Shown here piece after piece: positions 28,624-38,581 of a stretch of DNA of 64,000 nucleotides. Under the pieces are notes generated by a model. The model was not told where the DNA came from and did not search any database. It worked only from the letters and a program-made list of their open reading frames with translations. The position numbers and the translations under genes were made by a program. The first letter of the stretch is position 1; every line of letters starts with the position of its first letter. Source of the DNA: Mariniflexile litorale (GTDB lineage: Bacteria > Bacteroidota > Bacteroidia > Flavobacteriales > Flavobacteriaceae); NCBI RefSeq assembly GCF_031128465.2, contig NZ_CP155618.1, positions 2,117,501 to 2,181,500 on the forward strand, written 5' to 3'.

Positions 28624-30006
28624 ATGAAGTTTTTAAAGTATGTTTTTTGCGTTTATATAATTAGTATTCTAAGTGCTTGTAAAAACTTAGAAAATAAAAC
28701 AGCTACGTTGCAACAAGGTGTCAATGTTTTAATAATCATCGCCGATGACGCTGGTTGGAATGATGTAGGCTACAATGGCTCTGAAATCAATACTCCCAAT
28801 ATTGATTGGTTAGCAAATAACGGAGTGCAACTTAATAGGTTTTATGCAAACCCAACGTGTTCACCTTCTCGTGTATCATTGTTAACAGGTATGCCTGCTA
28901 GTAGAATTGGTATTGTTGCCCCAATTAGCGGTAAAAGCAAAAAAACATTGCCAGATTCAATAACAACCTTACCTCAGGCATTAAAAAAACACAATTATGA
29001 AAATGCTCTAATAGGTAAATGGCATTTAGGGTTAGATATCGCAAACGGACCTAATGCATTCGGTTTTGATTATTCTTATGGTTTTTTACATGGGCAAATA
29101 GATCAATATACGCATGTGTACAAAAATGGTGATAAAAGCTGGTATAGAAATGATGCTTTTATAGAGGAGGAAGGACATGCTACGGATTTAATTACAAATG
29201 AAGCCATTAACTGGTTAACTAAAAAGCGAGACACAACCAAAAATTTTTATCTCCAACTTGCCTATAGTGCTCCCCATTATCCATTACAAGAGGAAGAGAA
29301 ATGGAAGGCACCATATTTAAAGAGTATTGAAAATGATTCTCGCAGAGATTATGCAGCGGCCATGTCTCACTTAGATGAAGCTATTGGAAACGTTATGGAA
29401 GCGCTAAAACAATCAAAACTTGATGAAAATACTTTAGTTATATTTTTAAGTGACAATGGAGCGCAAAAAGAATGGTATCCAACCAAAGAATATGATTTAA
29501 AGCATGGTCCAAATCCTGTATTAGGAAGTAACAAGCCTTTACGAGATTTTAAAAAATCTAATTATGAAGGGGCTATTCGCGTACCAGCTATAATGTACTG
29601 GAAAAATCAATTAACATCACAAATAAATACTAACTATATATCTGTTACTGATATTATGCCTACGATTCTTTCTCTTGCTGGGTCAGAAATCTCTAAGGAC
29701 GTAGAGGGTGTCAATATTTGGCCTTCTGTTTTAGATGGTAATGTGGCGACGAATCATGATATATATGTTCGAGGACATATACAAGAAAGCATTATTCACC
29801 AACCATGGAAGTTGGTTAGACAACGAAATAATAAAAATCAACCAACCATTTATCAGCTATTTAATATAGATTCAGACCCTGAAGAAAAGAATAATGTTAG
29901 AGATAAACACCCTGCCGTTTTAGCCGAAATGAAGTTGTTAATTGAAGCGCAATTTGCAAAAGATGATAAACAGGTAAATGCAGGATTCAACCAAGGAGAG
30001 TATTAA
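28624..30006 (+). CDS. FGly-dependent sulfatase (family S1) lipoprotein
   Basis: The 460-residue protein removes sulfate esters from carbohydrates. A lipoprotein signal ends at SAC (Cys19). Metal-binding Asp41-Asp42 lie in IADDAGWNDVGY. The activation motif CSPSR (Cys79, Arg83) carries the cysteine to be converted to formylglycine. GKWHLG (Lys132, His134), PHYP (His218) and FLSDNGA (Asp277, Asn278) complete the S1 active site. The overall pattern is like arylsulfatase-B-type enzymes, but I cannot give the S1 subfamily. No maturation enzyme is in the window. It leads an operon with RhaM, GH2, GH35 and GH115, implying that part of the substrate is sulfated and contains rhamnose and glucuronate; that is inference. 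Confidence 0.93.
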   Translation: MKFLKYVFCVYIISILSACKNLENKTATLQQGVNVLIIIADDAGWNDVGYNGSEINTPNIDWLANNGVQLNRFYANPTCSPSRVSLLTGMPASRIGIVAPISGKSKKTLPDSITTLPQALKKHNYENALIGKWHLGLDIANGPNAFGFDYSYGFLHGQIDQYTHVYKNGDKSWYRNDAFIEEEGHATDLITNEAINWLTKKRDTTKNFYLQLAYSAPHYPLQEEEKWKAPYLKSIENDSRRDYAAAMSHLDEAIGNVMEALKQSKLDENTLVIFLSDNGAQKEWYPTKEYDLKHGPNPVLGSNKPLRDFKKSNYEGAIRVPAIMYWKNQLTSQINTNYISVTDIMPTILSLAGSEISKDVEGVNIWPSVLDGNVATNHDIYVRGHIQESIIHQPWKLVRQRNNKNQPTIYQLFNIDSDPEEKNNVRDKHPAVLAEMKLLIEAQFAKDDKQVNAGFNQGEY

Positions 30007-30035
30007 TTACTAACTAAAATAATTTTTTTAATATA

Positions 30036-30362
30036 ATGAAAAAACAAAGCTATATAAATGCTTTTAAAATGAAATTAAAAGTAGGATTTGAAGAAGAGTA
30101 TAAAAAAAGACATGATGTTATATGGCCTGAGCTTTCAATTTTATTATCAGAATCTGGTATCTCTAATTATTCGATCTTTTTAGATGAAGAAACCTTAACA
30201 CTTTTTGCGGTTCAAAAAATAAGTAAGGACTTTGACGAAGCCTATTTGCCTAACCATCCTATCGTAAAAAAATGGTGGGCATATATGGCAGATATTATGG
30301 AAACCAATCCCGATAATTCACCTGTTACAATCCCTTTAAAAGAAGTTTTTCATTTAGATTAA
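30036..30362 (+). CDS. rhaM: L-rhamnose mutarotase
   Basis: This 108-residue cytoplasmic protein interconverts the alpha and beta anomers of L-rhamnose so that rhamnose isomerase can use it. The family pattern is complete: Tyr22 and His26 in [14 protein letters not shown], Tyr45 in GISNYSIFL, Trp80-Trp81 in [19 protein letters not shown]. The length matches the family (about 104-110). It is 29 bp downstream of the sulfatase and is the only rhamnose-catabolic gene here; the isomerase, kinase and aldolase must lie elsewhere. Its presence in this operon indicates that the sulfatase/GH2/GH35/GH115 set releases rhamnose or works on a rhamnose-containing glycan. Confidence 0.93.
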   Translation: MKKQSYINAFKMKLKVGFEEEYKKRHDVIWPELSILLSESGISNYSIFLDEETLTLFAVQKISKDFDEAYLPNHPIVKKWWAYMADIMETNPDNSPVTIPLKEVFHLD

Positions 30363-30451
30363 AAATTAATTATTAGAAGTAAAAATTCGTATTTCTTTCC
30401 TGAAAATTAGTAATTAAACCTAACAATTCATTAAAAACACCAAAACTCATT

Positions 30452-33295
30452 ATGTCCATACGAATACTAATAATTTGGTCTGTTTTCATTTTAAGTTGTA
30501 AAAGTAAAACTTCAAATCCAACTATAAGCCTTTCAGATAATTGGGAATATAGGCTGGATAGTGCTAACGTGGGTATAGAAAAAAAATGGTTTTTAGAAAA
30601 ATTTGATAAAACTTTACAATTACCAGGATCATTACGGGATAATGACATCGGAAAGGTTCCTACTCTTAAGACTGAGTGGACAGGTTCCATTTATGATAGT
30701 ACTTGGTTTTTTAACCCAACAATGAAAAAATATAGGCGAGAAGGTGATTTGAAATTTCCTTTTTGGCTAACACCAACAAAGCGGTACGTAGGTGCAGCAT
30801 GGTATCAAAAGGAAGTTGATATTCCTGAAGATTGGGAGAATAAAAGTATCTCATTATTTTTAGAAAGACCACATTGGCAAACTAAAGTTTGGATAGATAC
30901 GTTGTTTTTAGGAAATGAAAATAGTTTGTCTACACCACATGTTTTTACCATTAATAGTAAATTAAAACCAGGGAAGCATCTCGTTACTATTCAGGTGGAT
31001 AATGCGATAAGAGATTTAGATGTTGGAATAAATTCTCATAGTATATCCGACCACACCCAGGGTAATTGGAACGGTGTTGTTGGAGATATTTACCTTGCAG
31101 TAACTAATAAATTTCACATCAATTCAGTAAAAATTATACCAAGTGTTAAAGAATCAAAAGTTTCTGCTAAAATTAGTCTAAGTGAAAAACTTCTGAATAG
31201 ACAAGCGAAGCTGTCTATCAAAATCGAAGGTGTAAATCACAAACATTCTATAGAGTCACAAGATTTTGAAATTGTAAATTCAGAAAACGATATGACAGTT
31301 GCAATTCCAATGGGAAAAGCGTTTAAAACATGGAGTGAATTTAATCCAAATCTTTATAAAATGACTGTAACATTACAAGATGAAAATGATGTTCTTGATG
31401 TGAAAAATGAAATTTTTGGAATGCGAGACTTTGGTATTAAGGAAAAAAAGTTTACGATCAATGGTACGCCTATATTTCTTCGAGGTACAACAGATTGTAG
31501 TGTTTTTCCAAAAACAGGATACCCACCAACTAATGAAAAAGAATGGGCCCGCATTTTTAAAATATGTAAATCCTTTGGATTAAACCATATGCGCTTTCAT
31601 TCATATTGTCCTCCAGAAGCTGCTTTTTTAGCTGCAGATAAAGCTGGTATTTATTTGCAGGTAGAAGGGCCCAGTTGGGCAAAATACTCTGTTACATTAG
31701 GTGACGGAAAGCCAATTGACAACTATTTAATGGACGAAACAAAACGTATCATTGATACATATGGGAATCATCCATCTTTCTGCATGATGGCTTATGGGAA
31801 TGAACCCTCAGGTCATTATGTTGGGTATTTAGAAAATTGGGTAGATCATTTTAGAACCTATGATCCTCAGCGTGTTTTTACAGGGGCTTCTACTGGAAGA
31901 AGTTGGGCCATTATCGAAAATAGTGATTTTATAGTACGTTCTCCACCGCGTGGTTTAGAATGGAAAAGGACGCAACCTGAAAGTGTTTTTGATTATAGGG
32001 ATAAAACCGAAAACCAAAACAGACCTTATGTGACTTTTGAAATGGGACAATGGTGTGCATTTCCAAATTTTAAAGAAATTGAAAAATATACAGGTGTTTT
32101 AAAAGCAAAAAACTTCGAATTATTTAAAGAAGATCTTGCTGATAATGGTATGGGCGATCAAGCTCATGATTTTTTAATGGCATCAGGAAAATTACAAGCT
32201 TCATGCTATAAACAAGAAATCGAAGCAACATTAAGAACTCCTAATTTGGCAGGGTTTCAGCTTTTAGGGTTAAATGATTTTTCGGGTCAAGGGACTGCCT
32301 TAGTAGGTGTTTTAGATGCTTTTTGGGATGAAAAAGGATATATTTCAGCCGAAGAGTTTAAAGCGTTTAACAACCAAGTTGTACCATTGCTCCGGTTACC
32401 AAAATTCACTTTCAGTACTACAGAATTATTGACAGCGTCTGTTGAGGTTGCTAATTTTAGTGGAACAGAACTTACAGAATTGAAACCACAGTGGCAATTA
32501 TCAAATGAGGAGCATACCATCATAAAATCAGGTTTTTTAGATAATAATGCGATTCCTATAGGAAATGGTAATCCTATCGGAAATATAAATCTTCCTTTAA
32601 ATTTCATAAGAAAAGCAGAAAAACTAACGCTAAAAGTAACACTTGGATCGTATTCAAACCAATGGAACATCTGGGTGTACCCTGAAGATAACTCTAAAAT
32701 CAGGATCCCTGAAGTTTACATCTGTAATGAGTTAGATCAAAAAGCTATTGATAAACTTAAAAATGGAGAAAAGGTTTTATTATTGGCTTCTGGTAATATA
32801 GAAAATGGTAAAGATGTGGTGCAATATTTTACACCCGTATTTTGGAACACATCTTGGTTTAAAATGAGACCTCCTCATACAACAGGATTATTAATAAAAG
32901 ATAAACATCCTGTTTTTAAAAATTTTCCAACTGATTATTATTCTGATTTTCAATGGTGGGAAATAGTGAACAATCAGCAGGTTATGAATTTAGAAAACTT
33001 CCCGTCTAATTTTAGACCTATTGTACAGCCTATAGATACATGGTTTCTAAATCGTAAATTGGGAATGCTTTTTGAAGCTAATGTACATAAAGGCAAGCTT
33101 ATAGTATGTAGTGTTAATTTAAATGAAAAAAGCAAAAAAGGAATCGTGTCTCAACAGTTGTATAAAAGTATTTTACAATATATGACATCGGATGCATTTA
33201 AACCGAAAGACGCTATTTCAACAGAGGTAATTCAAGAACTGTTTGAAAAAAAGAATAGAAAAGTGTGGAATTCATACACCAAAGAAAACCCTTAA
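30452..33295 (+). CDS. GH2-family glycoside hydrolase lipoprotein
   Basis: The 947-residue protein has a lipoprotein signal ending at LSC (Cys16). It has an N-terminal sugar-binding jelly roll (~25-220, with WYQKEVDIP and the GNWNGVVGDIYL segment), an immunoglobulin-like domain (~225-325) and a TIM barrel (~330-640). Its acid/base is Glu451 in YGNEPSG and its likely nucleophile is Glu530 in VTFEMGQW. About 300 further residues with beta-structure follow. GH2 enzymes remove beta-linked galactose, glucuronate, mannose or related sugars; the LRGTTDCSVFP start of the barrel differs from classical LacZ, so a beta-galactosidase call would be unsafe. It is 89 bp after RhaM and 44 bp before GH35. Confidence 0.85.
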   Translation: MSIRILIIWSVFILSCKSKTSNPTISLSDNWEYRLDSANVGIEKKWFLEKFDKTLQLPGSLRDNDIGKVPTLKTEWTGSIYDSTWFFNPTMKKYRREGDLKFPFWLTPTKRYVGAAWYQKEVDIPEDWENKSISLFLERPHWQTKVWIDTLFLGNENSLSTPHVFTINSKLKPGKHLVTIQVDNAIRDLDVGINSHSISDHTQGNWNGVVGDIYLAVTNKFHINSVKIIPSVKESKVSAKISLSEKLLNRQAKLSIKIEGVNHKHSIESQDFEIVNSENDMTVAIPMGKAFKTWSEFNPNLYKMTVTLQDENDVLDVKNEIFGMRDFGIKEKKFTINGTPIFLRGTTDCSVFPKTGYPPTNEKEWARIFKICKSFGLNHMRFHSYCPPEAAFLAADKAGIYLQVEGPSWAKYSVTLGDGKPIDNYLMDETKRIIDTYGNHPSFCMMAYGNEPSGHYVGYLENWVDHFRTYDPQRVFTGASTGRSWAIIENSDFIVRSPPRGLEWKRTQPESVFDYRDKTENQNRPYVTFEMGQWCAFPNFKEIEKYTGVLKAKNFELFKEDLADNGMGDQAHDFLMASGKLQASCYKQEIEATLRTPNLAGFQLLGLNDFSGQGTALVGVLDAFWDEKGYISAEEFKAFNNQVVPLLRLPKFTFSTTELLTASVEVANFSGTELTELKPQWQLSNEEHTIIKSGFLDNNAIPIGNGNPIGNINLPLNFIRKAEKLTLKVTLGSYSNQWNIWVYPEDNSKIRIPEVYICNELDQKAIDKLKNGEKVLLLASGNIENGKDVVQYFTPVFWNTSWFKMRPPHTTGLLIKDKHPVFKNFPTDYYSDFQWWEIVNNQQVMNLENFPSNFRPIVQPIDTWFLNRKLGMLFEANVHKGKLIVCSVNLNEKSKKGIVSQQLYKSILQYMTSDAFKPKDAISTEVIQELFEKKNRKVWNSYTKENP

Positions 33296-33339
33296 CATGA
33301 GATGTTAAATTAACAAACTAAATATATTTAATTCGTAAT

Positions 33340-36126
33340 ATGATATTTATTACCAGAAGCATATTTGCATTTTTATTACTGTCTTCTTTCAGCTTTTTTG
33401 GGCAACAAATTAGTATAGACGCTAACATTGAACCACCAATAATTGAAAAAGAACATTTGAATATGGGAAATTCTGGACCTGAAGGAAAAGAAATAACCAT
33501 TAATAATAAATTTTTATCCTTAGGAGGAACGCCCATGGTTCCAGTAATGGGAGAAATACATTATTCTAGATTTAATAAAGAAAAATGGGAGAATGCTATT
33601 TTAAAAATGAAAGCAAATGGTATCAATATCATTGCAACATATGTGTTTTGGATTCATCATGAAGAAACAGAAGGTGAATTTGATTGGAAGGGGAATAATG
33701 ACTTAAGATTATTTATAGAATTATGTAAAAAACATCGTGTTTGGGCGTATCCACGTATTGGTCCTTGGTGTCATGGGGAGGCAAGAAATGGTGGGTTTCC
33801 AGATTGGATCATGAAACATAATGATGTATCACTTCGAACGAATGACCCGAAGTATTTGTTTTATGTAGATAGACTTTACCATGAAATATCTAAACAACTT
33901 GAAGGGTTGTATTATAAAGATGGAGGGCCTATTATTGGTGTACAACTTGAAAATGAATATTGGCGCGGGAAAAAAGGGGAAGAACATATTTTAAAATTAA
34001 AACAGATCGCTTTAAAATATGGTATAGATGTACCCATGTATACAGTAACGGGTTGGAGAAGTGCTTCTGTTCCAGAAAATGAGGTTATTCCATTATGGGG
34101 AGGCTACCCAACGGCACCATGGAATACCAATTTAAATACTATAAAAACAAATGAAAGTTATGTTTTTAATTTGCCTATAAACGACCAAAGTATAGGTAAT
34201 GAAGAATCTACTGGTAAATACAGACCAAATTATTCGTTGTATCCTTATTTAACTTGTGAATTAGGAGTAGGAAATCAAATATCTGAGCATAGACGGCCAA
34301 TAATTGACCCCATGGATGGCGTTACTATTGCAACATCAAGCGTGGCTTCTGGAAGTAATTTGCCAGGATATTATGTGTTTGCAGGTGGGCTTAATCCCAT
34401 AGGTAAATATTCTACGCTTGAAGAAGATAAGTTAGAATCGGGATATTGGAACGAATATCCTGATATTTCTTATGATTTTCAAGCGGCTATTCGAGAAACA
34501 GGAGAAATTGCACCATCTTATCATAAACTAAAACCCTTACACTATTTTTTAAATGAATTTGGGGAACTATTAGCTCCAATGACTCCAATAATTCCTATGG
34601 ATAATAATGCGCCTGATAATTTGCAATATTCATTTAGGGTAAACAAGAGTAGCGGATTTCTTTTTGCATCGAATTACTATCGCGGCCATACCAAGTCGAT
34701 AAAAAAAAATGTACAGTTTACAATTAAATTGAATAAAGATTTGGTTGTATTGCCATCAAAACCAATTAATATTTATGATAAAACCATTTTTATATGGCCA
34801 GTGAATTTGGACATTGGAAAAACAGTTTTGAAATATGCCACAGCACAACCTATTTGTACGATAGATAATAAAAAAACAACGGATTGGTACTTTTTTGAAA
34901 CAAAAGGAATTGATACAGAATATTTATTTGATAATAAAAACATTAAAGAGTTAAAGGTTAACGGAGCGAAACAACCAGAAAGCAGGAAACAGTTTTTAAT
35001 TAATAATATTCAATTAGGTATAGATAATCCAATACTAGTGGAGGCTGTTGATGGGCACCTACATCGAATTTTCACGCTTACTAAAGAGCAATCGGAACAA
35101 TTTTGGTATTTTAAAAATGACAATAATGAATTTGCTTTTCTATCATCAGCAAATTTAGTCATGGATGAAAAACTTCAATTACAAGCATTTTCCACAAATC
35201 AGGAAGATAATATTATAGCATTGAATAGTGACCTTCAACATAAAGGTGAAACATTAAAAAACACAGGTTTTAAAAAATATATAATTAACAATACTGTCGA
35301 TAAAATTGAAAGTAAATTAGAAACTTACGACATTCTTCAAAAAGCAAAAATTTTAAATTTGGCTTCAGAAAATGATATAGCTAAAAACAAATTGTATAAT
35401 AAACAATTCTTTAAAGATTTTAATATTGAAAACACGGCAGATATAAGAAAAGCCACTTTTTATCTTTATACAGAAACAGATTGTAAAATTAGAATTAATA
35501 ACAAATGGTTGAATCAAAATATTCTTCCTGAAGAAAAAAACAGCTTGGATTTTACAGGTTATCTTAAAAAAAATCAGAATAGTGTCCTATTAAATTTTCC
35601 ATACATAGAAAATGATAAAGGTTTTGTGGGCGTTTTGGAAATTGAGTTTTATAATTCGGATAAAATTTACATAACTACCGATAATACATGGTTAACAGCC
35701 GAACAATATAAAATTCCTGCATCATGGGATGTTGTTCAAAATAAAAAAGAACCCGTGTTACTAAATAAAAAAATAGAAAATTTAACTTTTTCAAATTACA
35801 GATATAAACTGTCGCTTGATGAAAATAAATTAAAAAAATATAAAAATGTATATCTCCGAATTGATTATGATGGGGATAAAATACAATGCCGATCTGGAAA
35901 TAAGTTGATTGCAGATAATTTTAATAACCAGACTACTTGGTCTATTAATTTAAACAATATTAAAACCAATTCTAAATTTCCATTATTGTTTGAGTTAAAA
36001 CCTTTTGAAGAAGATCCTTTAATATTTTTTGATGAACAACCATCTTTCAGTGAGGTGAAAATTAAATCGATTGAAATAGTTCCAGAATTTTGGACAAGTT
36101 TTAAAGTAAATAAAAATAACATATGA
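33340..36126 (+). CDS. GH35-family beta-galactosidase-like enzyme
   Basis: This 928-residue secreted protein (signal ~1-22) has the GH35 TIM barrel from ~50 to 400: MGEIHYSRF, NIIATYVFWIHHEE, YPRIGPWCHGEARNGGFPDW, and VQLENEYW with acid/base Glu206. The probable nucleophile is Glu307 in LTCELGVG. C-terminal beta-domains fill the remaining ~500 residues. GH35 enzymes release terminal beta-galactose, as found in galactan or arabinogalactan side chains of pectin. The sequence around the nucleophile is unlike that of classical GH35, so a variant specificity is possible. The stop codon overlaps the GH115 start by 4 bp (ATGA), showing translational coupling. Confidence 0.85.
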   Translation: MIFITRSIFAFLLLSSFSFFGQQISIDANIEPPIIEKEHLNMGNSGPEGKEITINNKFLSLGGTPMVPVMGEIHYSRFNKEKWENAILKMKANGINIIATYVFWIHHEETEGEFDWKGNNDLRLFIELCKKHRVWAYPRIGPWCHGEARNGGFPDWIMKHNDVSLRTNDPKYLFYVDRLYHEISKQLEGLYYKDGGPIIGVQLENEYWRGKKGEEHILKLKQIALKYGIDVPMYTVTGWRSASVPENEVIPLWGGYPTAPWNTNLNTIKTNESYVFNLPINDQSIGNEESTGKYRPNYSLYPYLTCELGVGNQISEHRRPIIDPMDGVTIATSSVASGSNLPGYYVFAGGLNPIGKYSTLEEDKLESGYWNEYPDISYDFQAAIRETGEIAPSYHKLKPLHYFLNEFGELLAPMTPIIPMDNNAPDNLQYSFRVNKSSGFLFASNYYRGHTKSIKKNVQFTIKLNKDLVVLPSKPINIYDKTIFIWPVNLDIGKTVLKYATAQPICTIDNKKTTDWYFFETKGIDTEYLFDNKNIKELKVNGAKQPESRKQFLINNIQLGIDNPILVEAVDGHLHRIFTLTKEQSEQFWYFKNDNNEFAFLSSANLVMDEKLQLQAFSTNQEDNIIALNSDLQHKGETLKNTGFKKYIINNTVDKIESKLETYDILQKAKILNLASENDIAKNKLYNKQFFKDFNIENTADIRKATFYLYTETDCKIRINNKWLNQNILPEEKNSLDFTGYLKKNQNSVLLNFPYIENDKGFVGVLEIEFYNSDKIYITTDNTWLTAEQYKIPASWDVVQNKKEPVLLNKKIENLTFSNYRYKLSLDENKLKKYKNVYLRIDYDGDKIQCRSGNKLIADNFNNQTTWSINLNNIKTNSKFPLLFELKPFEEDPLIFFDEQPSFSEVKIKSIEIVPEFWTSFKVNKNNI

Positions 36127-38579
36127 AACATTCATTTTACTTGTTTTTAGCTATAATGTTTATGAGCATTTTCAATTCTTGTGCTCAAAATTCAAATGAT
36201 TACTTAATAGCAAACAATCAAGAAGCAGCTGATATATTTATTGATAGTGATACAGACCCTTTAATTGTTTGGGCTGTAAATGAATTGGCGAAGGATATTG
36301 AAGACATAACTGGAACGAAGCCAGAAATTATACAATCTAATCAAATTGAAAAGGAAGGTATTTATATTGGAATGATTTCAGATGAGTTATTTAAATCGAC
36401 CACTCAGGAGGGTTTAACAGGTAAATGGGAAAATTTCAGTATAAAAAAAGAGAATGACAATCTTTTGGTTATTGGAAGCGATGTTCGAGGAACAGTTTAT
36501 GCCATTTTTGACATAGCCGAAAAATTGGGGGTTTCCCCTTGGAAATGGTGGGCTGATGTTAATTCGCTAAAAAAAGAATCTTTAACTTTAGAGTTATTAG
36601 AAAGTGAAATTACACAATCACCATCTGTGCAATACCGTGGGGTCTTTTTAAATGACGAAGATTGGGGTTTACAACCATGGGCAGCCAAAACTTTTGAGCC
36701 AGAAACTAATGATATGGGTCCTAAAACATATGAGAAAATTTTTCAATTGTTACTTCGGTTAAAAGCGAACACCATATGGCCCGCCATGCACCCCTCAACA
36801 AAAGGGTTTTTTACTATCGATGGGAATAAAGAAATGGCTCAAAAATACCATATCGTTATTGGTTCATCGCATGCAGAGCCTATGTTAAGAAATAATGTAG
36901 ATGAATGGGACCATGAAGTTTATGGAGATTATAATTATTTCACTAACAGTAAACAAGTTAATAAATATTGGCAAGATAGATTAGATGAAGTAAGCAGTAC
37001 AAACAATCATACAATTATGACTTTGGGTATGAGAGGTGTACATGATAGCAAAATGGAAGGCGCCAAGAGTTTGGAAGAATCTGTAAAAATGATTGACGGA
37101 ATCATTTCTACTCAACGTCAAATGCTATCAAATACTTTTAAGAAACCCTTAATAGAAATACCACAAACGTTCATTCTTTATAAAGAAGTTTTAGAATTGC
37201 ATGATAACGGGCTTAAAGTGCCCGATGATGTTACTTTGATGTGGACGGATGATAATTATGGTTATATTAGACGGTTAAGCAATGAAGAGGAACAAAAGAG
37301 AATAGGTGGTAGTGGTGTTTATTATCATTTAAGTTACTGGGGAAGACCTCACGATTATCTATGGCTTTCAACCACTCAACCAGGATTAATTTGGTATGAA
37401 ATGACTAGGGCTTATGAAAACGGTGCAAAGAAAATGTGGATTGCTAATGTGGGAGATATTAAACCGGCTGAATATAATATTGAATTGTTTCTTGATATGG
37501 CTTGGGATGTTGGTGCTATAAAATCTGATGAAATAAATCAACATCTAGAAAATTGGATCTCAAGAGAATTTACACCTACTGTAGTAGATGAACTCAGTAT
37601 CGTTTTTAAAGAATATCATCGTTTAGCATTTTTGCGAAAACCTGAATACATGGGGTGGAGCCAGACAGAACCTACAACACAGGTAAAACGTTCTGAGTTT
37701 TCAAAGGAAGAAACATTAAGAAGGCTAAATGCGTACAAACAACTAGTCGAAAAAGTGGATAATTTAGCTCAATTTGTTCCTAAAGAAAGGAAAGATGCTT
37801 GGTTTCAATTAGTTGAATACCCTATTAAAGGCGCTGCTTTTATGAATTATAAATTTTTGTATTGGAATTTAGCTGCTAGCACAAATAAAAAAGAAGAGCA
37901 GGTGAAGTTTACACAGTTATCAGCAGAGGCTTATCAAAAAATAAATCAGCTTACTTCGTTTTATAATAATGATATGACTCATGGCAAATGGAAGCATATG
38001 ATGTCTATGAACCCAAGAAATTTACCTGTTTTCGATTCCGTAAAAATAGATTTGCCTTCACCAATAGTAGAAACGAAGACTCATAATAAACGTATCTATA
38101 TACAAGCAAATGAGAGTATTGAAAATAAGGGTGTTAATAATTATGAATGGAAAAGCATTAATGGATTAGGCTATAGTAATAATGCAATGACCTTATTCCC
38201 ATTAAAACATAGTTATTTTAAAAATGAAAAACCATCATTAACATATACATTTGAGGCTGATAATTTAGGGGATTATGAATTAGAAATTCGCTTGATTCCA
38301 ATACATGCAAATAATTTTGACCATGAAATTGAAGTTCAAATAGATTCAAATAAACTACAATCTTTTTCTATCAATACAAAAGGTAGAAGCAATACATGGA
38401 AAGAAAATGTATTAAGAAATAGTGCCATCGTTAAAGTCCCAATTTCAATATTAAAAAAAGGCAAACATACAATCACAATTTCAGTAAATCAAACAGGCAT
38501 TGTTTTGGATCAACTAACGGTGTACCCCGAAAAAATGGGGAGTTCTTATGAAATACCTAATTTTAAAATTAAAAAATAG
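36123..38579 (+). CDS. GH115 alpha-glucuronidase-like enzyme
   Basis: The 818-residue protein (lipoprotein-type signal, NSC at ~20) belongs to GH115. Family features are GSDVRGTVYAIFDIAEKLGVSPWKWWADV (~120-150; described by position), YRGVFLNDEDWGLQPWA, LLLRLKANTIWPAMHP, GSSHAEPMLRNNV, MRGVHDS and LMWTDDNYGYIRRL. The C-terminal beta-domain follows from ~650. GH115 enzymes remove alpha-1,2-linked glucuronate or 4-O-methyl-glucuronate from xylan or related decorations from arabinogalactan. It is the last gene of the sulfatase operon, and its stop is 2 bp from the stop of the convergent esterase gene. With sulfatase and RhaM it points to an acidic, rhamnose-containing side chain or polymer rather than plain homogalacturonan. 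Confidence 0.9.
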   Translation: MKHSFYLFLAIMFMSIFNSCAQNSNDYLIANNQEAADIFIDSDTDPLIVWAVNELAKDIEDITGTKPEIIQSNQIEKEGIYIGMISDELFKSTTQEGLTGKWENFSIKKENDNLLVIGSDVRGTVYAIFDIAEKLGVSPWKWWADVNSLKKESLTLELLESEITQSPSVQYRGVFLNDEDWGLQPWAAKTFEPETNDMGPKTYEKIFQLLLRLKANTIWPAMHPSTKGFFTIDGNKEMAQKYHIVIGSSHAEPMLRNNVDEWDHEVYGDYNYFTNSKQVNKYWQDRLDEVSSTNNHTIMTLGMRGVHDSKMEGAKSLEESVKMIDGIISTQRQMLSNTFKKPLIEIPQTFILYKEVLELHDNGLKVPDDVTLMWTDDNYGYIRRLSNEEEQKRIGGSGVYYHLSYWGRPHDYLWLSTTQPGLIWYEMTRAYENGAKKMWIANVGDIKPAEYNIELFLDMAWDVGAIKSDEINQHLENWISREFTPTVVDELSIVFKEYHRLAFLRKPEYMGWSQTEPTTQVKRSEFSKEETLRRLNAYKQLVEKVDNLAQFVPKERKDAWFQLVEYPIKGAAFMNYKFLYWNLAASTNKKEEQVKFTQLSAEAYQKINQLTSFYNNDMTHGKWKHMMSMNPRNLPVFDSVKIDLPSPIVETKTHNKRIYIQANESIENKGVNNYEWKSINGLGYSNNAMTLFPLKHSYFKNEKPSLTYTFEADNLGDYELEIRLIPIHANNFDHEIEVQIDSNKLQSFSINTKGRSNTWKENVLRNSAIVKVPISILKKGKHTITISVNQTGIVLDQLTVYPEKMGSSYEIPNFKIKK

Positions 38580-38581
38580 TT

